From positions 4,861,001 to 4,925,000 of the forward strand of contig NZ_CP122458.1 in NCBI RefSeq assembly GCF_032598905.1: a stretch of 64,000 bases of DNA. The letters run 5' to 3'. Within the stretch, counting starts at the first letter, position 1, and each line of letters begins with the position of its first letter. Positions 59,726 to 64,000 of this stretch are shown in pieces. This DNA comes from Streptomyces sp. 11x1. GTDB lineage: Bacteria > Actinomycetota > Actinomycetes > Streptomycetales > Streptomycetaceae. The notes below the pieces were generated by a model. That model was not told where the DNA came from and did no database searches. It was given only the letters and a program-made list of their open reading frames with translations. The translations under genes were made by a program, and so were the position numbers.

Positions 59726-59758
59726 GATCTTCACCGGCTCAGAGATCTTTACCGGTTC
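59724..59758. promoter_or_regulatory. Two 17-bp direct repeats (GAGATCTTYACCGGYTC) before the redox operon
   Basis: Copies at 59724-59740 and 59742-59758 match at 15 of 17 positions; both mismatches are C/T. They begin in the last codons of the kinase and end 95 bp before the first gene of the next operon. Tandem direct repeats are how OmpR-family dimers bind, so this is likely the regulator's site for that operon. Confidence 0.6.
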
Positions 59759-59853
59759 CGAAGAGGACGTGAGCAGGTTCCCGGGTGCCGTGAGCACAGC
59801 CTGGAGGTGCACGCAGCCGATTGCGGGCCGCCGATCCACCAGGAGCCGCTGCC

Positions 59854-60297
59854 ATGCCTCCCTCGCTCGACGATTCCGGCCAGTTCCCGTCCCCCACCGA
59901 CTCGGCGCGCACACGTGATCGTGGCTTGCGGCGGAGCCGCCGAATCACCCGCTGGATCGTCGCCGCCGCGGTGACCGGTGCGGCGGCCCTGGGCAGCCTC
60001 TACACCCACCTGCTCCCCGGAAGTTCGGCCTCGCCCGTGCCGTCGAGCCCGTCCCCGCACAACCCTGCGGTGTCATCCCCCGGCTCCACCAAGACCGGCC
60101 CCGAGGACCGTGGCGACTCGGCCCGTGACGACGCTGACGACGAGCACGAGGGTGAGCACGAGGACGAGGACGAGGGTGAGGACGAGGGTGAGGACGACGC
60201 GGGAACGGCTCCGGCGTCCCGACCGGCACCGCAACCCCCGGCTCAACCGCCCGCCCCCACCCGGCAGCAGCCCCACACCACCACGGGGGCGTCATGA
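59854..60297 (+). CDS. Single-TM protein with acidic repeat tail, first gene of the redox operon
   Basis: 147 residues from the ATG at 59854 (CAGGAG 8 nt before). A basic segment and one TM (RRSRRITRWIVAAAVTGAAA then LGSLYTHLLPG) are followed by a Ser/Pro-rich stretch. A highly acidic repeat comes next (DDADDEHEGEHEDEDEGEDE), encoded by GACGAG/GGTGAG hexamers. The end is Pro/Ala-rich. In comparable loci that I know, the first gene encodes a flavinylated FMN-binding protein, but I find no such domain and no D-x-x-x-S-G-A-T flavin-attachment motif here. The acidic tail might bind cations or a partner. It overlaps apbE by ATGA. Confidence 0.72.
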   Translation: MPPSLDDSGQFPSPTDSARTRDRGLRRSRRITRWIVAAAVTGAAALGSLYTHLLPGSSASPVPSSPSPHNPAVSSPGSTKTGPEDRGDSARDDADDEHEGEHEDEDEGEDEGEDDAGTAPASRPAPQPPAQPPAPTRQQPHTTTGAS

Positions 60298-61322
60298 CCA
60301 CCCGGGCTCCCGCCCCGTCCCCGGCCGCCGCCGTGTTCCCGGCGCTCGGCACGACTGCCGTGCTGCTCGTGACCGCCCCGGACGCCCGGCCGGCCGCGGA
60401 GGCCGTCCTGCGCGCCGAACTGGCCGCTGTCGATCTCACCTGCAGTCGTTTCCGGCCGGACTCCGAACTCGCCCGCGTCAACCTGAACGCGGGAACCCCG
60501 ACGACGGTCGGCGAACGCTTCTCCGAGGCCCTCCAGGCCGCTCTCCGCGCCGCCCGCCTCACCGACGGCGCCGTCGACCCGACAGTAGGGCGTGCCATGA
60601 CCGCCCTCGGCTACGACCGCACCTTCACCTCCCTTCGTCCTGAGGACACCCGCCCACTGCCACCCGCCCTCCCGGCCCCCGGATGGCGGCGGATCGACTT
60701 CGACCCGCGTTCCCGGCGGCTGCGGCTTCCGCCGCACACCCACCTCGACCTGGGCGCGACCGCCAAGGCCCTCGCCGCCGACCGCGCCGCCCACCTGGCC
60801 GCCGCGGCCACCGGCTGCGGGATCCTGGTCGGTCTCGGCGGAGACCTCTCCGTGGCCGGTCCGGCCCCGGACGGGGGCTGGCGGATCGCCCTCGCCGACG
60901 ACCACGCGCGGCCCGCCGCGGACCACGGCCCCACCGTCGCGGTGACCGGCGGAGCGCTGGCGACCTCAGGCATCCGGGTCCGCACCTGGCGGCGCGCCGG
61001 ACGCACCCTGCATCACATCGTCGACCCGACCACCGGCGAACCCGCCGCCCCCGTCTGGCGCACGGTGACCGTCGCGGCCGCCACCTGTGTGGACGCCAAC
61101 ACCGCCAGTACGGCGGCGATCGTGCTGGGCGACAACGCGGTCGACTGGTTGCGCGGCAGCGCTCTGCCCGCCCGGCTGGTCGGTCTGGACGGCCGCGTCG
61201 TGCGTCTCGGCGGCTGGCCGCCCGACCCCGCGCCCGCCGCCACGTCCGGAGCCACCACGAGAGTCACCCCCGGAATCGGCTGCGGAACCGGCTCCGGAAC
61301 CGCTCCTGGAGGTCCGCGATGA
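60294..61322 (+). CDS. apbE: FAD:protein FMN transferase (ApbE)
   Basis: 342 residues. ApbE landmarks: FPALGTTAVLLV near the start, DLTCSRFRPDSELARVNLNA, SEALQAALRAARLTDGAVDP then TVGRAMTALGYDR, HLDLGATAKALAADRAAHLA, GILVGLGGDLSVAGPAPDGG, GGALATSGIRVRTWRRAGRT, LHHIVDPTTGEPAAPVWRTV, and TVAAATCVDANTASTAAIVL. The HIVDPTTG and the downstream D-A-N-T-A-S segment are the Mg2+/FAD site. It attaches FMN to Thr of partner proteins outside the cytoplasm. Its substrate is not visible in the operon. Both ends overlap neighbours (ATGA). Confidence 0.94.
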   Translation: MTTRAPAPSPAAAVFPALGTTAVLLVTAPDARPAAEAVLRAELAAVDLTCSRFRPDSELARVNLNAGTPTTVGERFSEALQAALRAARLTDGAVDPTVGRAMTALGYDRTFTSLRPEDTRPLPPALPAPGWRRIDFDPRSRRLRLPPHTHLDLGATAKALAADRAAHLAAAATGCGILVGLGGDLSVAGPAPDGGWRIALADDHARPAADHGPTVAVTGGALATSGIRVRTWRRAGRTLHHIVDPTTGEPAAPVWRTVTVAAATCVDANTASTAAIVLGDNAVDWLRGSALPARLVGLDGRVVRLGGWPPDPAPAATSGATTRVTPGIGCGTGSGTAPGGPR

Positions 61323-62005
61323 CGGCCTTGGCCCTGACCGGCAGCCCCCTCTGGTACGCAAGCCGCGCGAGTGGAACCCTCGCCCTGCTGCTGCTCACCG
61401 CCACCGTGGTGCTCGGCATCGTCTCCGGCGGGCGGTCCCGGCCCCGTCGGATCGGCCGCTTCGAGCTCGGCGTGCTGCACCGCAACCTGTCCCTGCTCAC
61501 GCTGACGTTCCTCGTCGTGCACGTGGTGACGGCGGTGCTCGATCCGTTCGTCCACCTGGAATGGGCGGTGTCCGTGGTGCCGTTCGGGGCGTCCTACCGT
61601 CCACTGTGGCTCGGCCTCGGCACGGCGGGGCTGGACCTGCTGCTGGCCGTCGCGGTCACCAGCGGGCTGCGCCGGCGCCTGGGGGCGCGCCGTTGGAAGG
61701 CCGTGCACTGGCTGGCGTACGCGGCCTGGCCGCTCGCCCTCCTCCACGGGGTGGGCACCGGCACCGACACCCGGCTCCCTCTCCAGCTCTGGCTGTACGC
61801 CGGGTGCGTCGGCGCGGTGGTCCCGGCCGTGTGGTGGCGGCTGGTGAAGGCCGCCCCGGGACGGGTCGCCGGGCGTCTGACGGCCGCCGTCGCCGCTGCC
61901 GCCGTACCGGTGGTGCTCGCGGCGTTCCTCGCCACCGGGCCCCTGCAGCCCGGCTGGTCCCAGCGCGCCGCCTCGACGGTGCCCCTTCTCGGAGGTGGAC
62001 GATGA
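61319..62005 (+). CDS. Ferric-reductase-like transmembrane protein (heme-binding)
   Basis: 228 residues, starting at the ATGA overlap with apbE. Six TM helices are visible. Two pairs of histidines sit in helices as expected for a b-heme membrane domain: LGVLHRNLSLLTLTFLVVHV (two His, 14 residues apart) and AVHWLAYAAWPLALLHGVGT (two His, 13 apart). This matches the ferric-reductase/YedZ-type domain, which passes electrons across the membrane. It has no FAD/NADPH domain of its own, so it needs the NuoF-like protein and ferredoxin encoded downstream. The last helix is AAVAAAAVPVVLAAFLATG. Confidence 0.9.
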   Translation: MTALALTGSPLWYASRASGTLALLLLTATVVLGIVSGGRSRPRRIGRFELGVLHRNLSLLTLTFLVVHVVTAVLDPFVHLEWAVSVVPFGASYRPLWLGLGTAGLDLLLAVAVTSGLRRRLGARRWKAVHWLAYAAWPLALLHGVGTGTDTRLPLQLWLYAGCVGAVVPAVWWRLVKAAPGRVAGRLTAAVAAAAVPVVLAAFLATGPLQPGWSQRAASTVPLLGGGR

Positions 62006-63345
62006 GCTCGTCGGCCGGGGCACGGTTCGCTCCCCGCCCCCACGCCCCCGGACCGGGCGATCCGGCCGCCGCCCGGCTGCTGGCGGACTGGTACGCCACC
62101 GGCCGGGCGGCCACCCTGACCGATCACCTGAGGCGCTACGGGCCACTTCCCTTCACCTCGGCGACCGGCGGCCCCGCGCCCCTGCCGCTGGTGGAGGCCG
62201 TGGCGGCGGCCGGGCTCACCGGGCGCGGCGGCGCCGGGTTCCCCACCGCTCGCAAACTGGGCGCGGTCGCCGCACGCCGGGGCCGAGGCGTGGTCGTCGT
62301 CAACGCCATGGAGAGCGAGCCGGCCAGCCGCAAGGACCGGTTCCTGATCGCCGTCGCGCCCCATCTGGTCCTCGACGGCGCCGTGCTGGCCGCCCTGGCG
62401 GTCGGCGCGGACACCGTCCACGTGTGCCTGTCCCGCGACCGCGCCGCCCAGTACCGGCAGCTCAGCGCCGCCGTGGAGGAGCGCCGACGCGCCCGCCCGG
62501 ACCCGGTACGCCTGCTGGTGCACGGCCTTCCGCACTCCTACGTCTCCAGCGAGTCGACCTCTCTGGTGCGCTGGCTCGACGGCGGCCCGGCCCAGCCCCG
62601 GGGCGACCGGCCCCGCACGCACGAGCGGGGCGTGGGCCGCCGCCCCACGCTGGTCCACAACGCCGAGACCCTCGCTCATCTGGCCCTGATCGCCCGCCAC
62701 GGACCGGCCTGGTTCCGGCAGGTCGGCACGCAGGACGAGCCGGGCACCCTGCTCGTCACCGTCTCCGGAGCCGTCCGCACACCCGCCGTGCTGGAGGTGG
62801 CACTGGGCACGCCGCTCGCCACGGTCCTCGATCAGGCCGACGGCGCCACGCAGCCGCTGCGGGCGGTCCTGCTCGGCGGCTTCGCCGGCGCCTGGCTCGC
62901 CGCCGAGCACCTGCACACCCCGCTGACCCGGCACGATCTGGCCCCGCTGGGTGCGGCGCCCGGCGCGGGCGTGCTCGTCGCCCTGCCCGAGGCGTCGTGC
63001 GGCCTGGCCGAGACGGCCCGCGTCCTCGCCTACCTGGCCGCGCACAGTGCCCGCCAGTGCGGCCCCTGCCGTCTCGGGCTGCCAGCCGTGGCCGAGGACT
63101 TCACCGCCCTGGCCACGGGACGGGCGGACGCGGTCCTGCTGTCCCGCCTGCGCCATCGCGTCGGCCTGCTCCCGGACCGGGGCGCCTGCCGCCATCCCGA
63201 CGGCGCCGCCCGCCTCGCGGCCTCCGCCCTGCACGCGTTCGCCGACGACGTCGACCACCACCTCGCCCACGGCAGCTGCCCGGCGGCCGATCAGCCGCCC
63301 CGGATCCCCGTGCCACCCGCCACAGCCCCGGGGACCTGGCGATGA
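62002..63345 (+). CDS. NuoF/RnfC-like NADH-binding flavoprotein with SLBB and Fe-S region
   Basis: 447 residues from the ATG at 62002, overlapping the previous gene by 4 bp. The NADH/FMN domain is GLTGRGGAGFPTARKLGAVA then GVVVVNAMESEPASRKDRF and YVSSESTSLVRWLDGG, equal to the NuoF glycine-rich and acidic motifs. The SLBB part is GTLLVTVSGAVRTPAVLEVA. The C-terminal iron-sulfur region has ASCGLAETARVLAYLAAHSA then RQCGPCRLGLPAVAEDF and PDRGACRHPDGAARLAASAL, giving four Cys. It probably oxidises NADH and hands electrons to the ferredoxin encoded next. It overlaps that gene too. Confidence 0.88.
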   Translation: MSSSAGARFAPRPHAPGPGDPAAARLLADWYATGRAATLTDHLRRYGPLPFTSATGGPAPLPLVEAVAAAGLTGRGGAGFPTARKLGAVAARRGRGVVVVNAMESEPASRKDRFLIAVAPHLVLDGAVLAALAVGADTVHVCLSRDRAAQYRQLSAAVEERRRARPDPVRLLVHGLPHSYVSSESTSLVRWLDGGPAQPRGDRPRTHERGVGRRPTLVHNAETLAHLALIARHGPAWFRQVGTQDEPGTLLVTVSGAVRTPAVLEVALGTPLATVLDQADGATQPLRAVLLGGFAGAWLAAEHLHTPLTRHDLAPLGAAPGAGVLVALPEASCGLAETARVLAYLAAHSARQCGPCRLGLPAVAEDFTALATGRADAVLLSRLRHRVGLLPDRGACRHPDGAARLAASALHAFADDVDHHLAHGSCPAADQPPRIPVPPATAPGTWR

Positions 63346-63554
63346 GCCGCACCCGCACCCTGCGCGTCGACCGCGTCGCCTGCACCGGGCAGGGCCTGTG
63401 CGCCGAGCTCCTCCCGGAGCTCGTCCGCCTCGACGAATGGGGCTACCCCGTCCTGAGCCACAGGACCGTCCCCGACCGACTGCGTGCCCACGCCCGCCGG
63501 GCCGTCGCCGCCTGCCCCGTCCTCGCCCTGCACACGGAGGACGACCGGACCTGA
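63342..63554 (+). CDS. Small ferredoxin ([3Fe-4S] or reduced-Cys type)
   Basis: 70 residues: LRVDRVACTGQGLCAELLPE then LVRLDEWGYPVLSHRTVPD and RRAVAACPVLALHTED. The Cys pattern is C-x5-C followed late by A-A-C-P, as in P450-type 3Fe-4S ferredoxins. The fourth cysteine of 4Fe-4S types is replaced. It is the last gene of the operon (ATGA overlap) and ends before a hairpin. It likely links the NuoF-like protein to the membrane heme protein. Confidence 0.9.
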   Translation: MSRTRTLRVDRVACTGQGLCAELLPELVRLDEWGYPVLSHRTVPDRLRAHARRAVAACPVLALHTEDDRT

Positions 63555-63573
63555 CCAGCGGGCGTCCCGGCCC

Positions 63574-63603
63574 GCGTACGGCACAGGCAGCGGGGCCGTA
63601 CGC
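63574..63603 (+). terminator. Terminator hairpin after the redox operon
   Basis: GCGTACGG pairs with CCGTACGC across a 14-nt loop, 19 bp after the ferredoxin stop and just before the insertion element boundary. Confidence 0.6.
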
Positions 63604-63606
63604 CCC

Positions 63607-64000
63607 TAGTGACCTGAGTCAGAGGTTCGTCGTTGGTTCGGTATGAGTCGTCCTGGCCCGAAGATCCCGCCGTTGTCGTTGACCGATGCCCAGCGTGAGG
63701 TGCTTGAGGGGTGGGTGCGTCGCCGGTCGACCGCGCAAGCTCTGGCTCAGCGATCCCGGATCGTGCTGGAGTGCGCCGAGGGGCACTCGATCATGGAGGT
63801 GTCACGACGGCTGAAGGCCGCTCCGGACACGGTCCGCACCTGGCGAAGGCGGTTCCTTGACCACGGCCTGGACGGCCTGTGCGACGAGCCGAGGCCCGGT
63901 GTCCCGAGGAAGATCACCGATGCCGATGTCGAGCGGGTGATCGTCAAGACCCTGGAGGAGAAGCCGGCCAACGCCACCCACTGGTCAACCCGGTCGATGG
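63607..64000 (+). mobile_element. IS630-family insertion sequence, left part (continues past the window)
   Basis: The left end seems to be the TA at 63607-63608 followed by GTGACCTGAGTCAGAGG. IS630/Tc1-type elements insert at TA. The inverted partner lies outside the window, so the exact boundary is inferred. Confidence 0.7.
63643..64000 (+). CDS. IS630-family transposase, N-terminal part (partial)
   Basis: At least 119 codons from the ATG at 63643 to the window edge: RPGPKIPPLSLTDAQREVLE, RRSTAQALAQRSRIVLECAE, GHSIMEVSRRLKAAPDTVRT, and RFLDHGLDGLCDEPRPGVPR. It is the two-part HTH (helix-turn-helix then winged part) at the start of IS630 transposases. The DDE catalytic core would follow beyond 64000. 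Codon usage is a little less G/C-biased at third positions than in the operon before it, fitting a mobile origin. Whether it is intact cannot be seen. Confidence 0.88.
   Translation, partial: MSRPGPKIPPLSLTDAQREVLEGWVRRRSTAQALAQRSRIVLECAEGHSIMEVSRRLKAAPDTVRTWRRRFLDHGLDGLCDEPRPGVPRKITDADVERVIVKTLEEKPANATHWSTRSM

Noticed and set aside
59034..60276. Minus-strand frames opposite the kinase and acidic-repeat genes
   Set aside because: They are poly-Leu/Val or Arg/Pro translations of the complementary repeat and have no start signals.

Overview
The window comes from a high-GC actinomycete, almost certainly Streptomyces or a close relative. Coding frames have strongly G/C-biased third positions, GTG and even TTG starts are common, many genes overlap by ATGA or GTGA, and the gene families are streptomycete: SpoIIE/PP2C phosphatases, PadR with a membrane partner, DUF4142, DM13, and an ApbE/ferric-reductase operon. 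It looks like a chromosomal accessory region of environmental sensing, cation transport and membrane-stress genes with several decayed genes between them. I see no antibiotic gene cluster, no CRISPR array, no rRNA and no intact tRNA.

Layout: 0-8.7 kb holds a rhodanese-domain tail and MFS exporter, SulP and PP2C remnants, and a possible MarR regulon (DUF4142 protein, membrane protein, secreted beta-propeller) marked by similar 13-bp inverted repeats. 8.7-14.5 kb holds two convergent paralogous regulators, each a winged-helix domain fused to an alpha/beta hydrolase, then a 4-coumarate-CoA-ligase-type enzyme. 15-23.4 kb is a cation island: KtrAB-like potassium uptake, NhaA, a PucR-type regulator, and a CPA1 Na+/H+ antiporter with a CBS partner. 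The two antiporter genes, on opposite strands, share a 51-nt leader. 24-34.5 kb is a one-strand membrane-microdomain cluster: NfeD, stomatin, YqiJ-like protein, flotillin, a 1642-residue AAA ATPase and two small membrane proteins.

35-48 kb begins with a tRNA-Gly 3' half that resembles an attachment site. It then holds a two-component system whose kinase is frameshifted, two paralogous DUF418-type membrane proteins, an ABC exporter, a secreted sugar dehydrogenase, a PAP2 protein with PadR, and remnants of an ECF sigma factor, a CPA1 antiporter, a PIN toxin and a GH2 enzyme. 48-57 kb holds an NCS1 permease and two large PP2C phosphatases. One of these is a single polypeptide joining a PutP-type Na+ symporter to PAS, GAF, PP2C and HATPase domains. 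57.7-63.6 kb is a two-component system followed by a tightly overlapped redox operon (acidic membrane protein, ApbE, ferric-reductase-like protein, NuoF-like protein, ferredoxin). An IS630-type element enters at the right edge.

The common theme is coupling membrane transport and membrane state to regulation. Strongest leads: the shared antiporter leader, the symporter-phosphatase-kinase fusion, the hydrolase-fused regulators, and the response-regulator-like direct repeat at the front of the redox operon.
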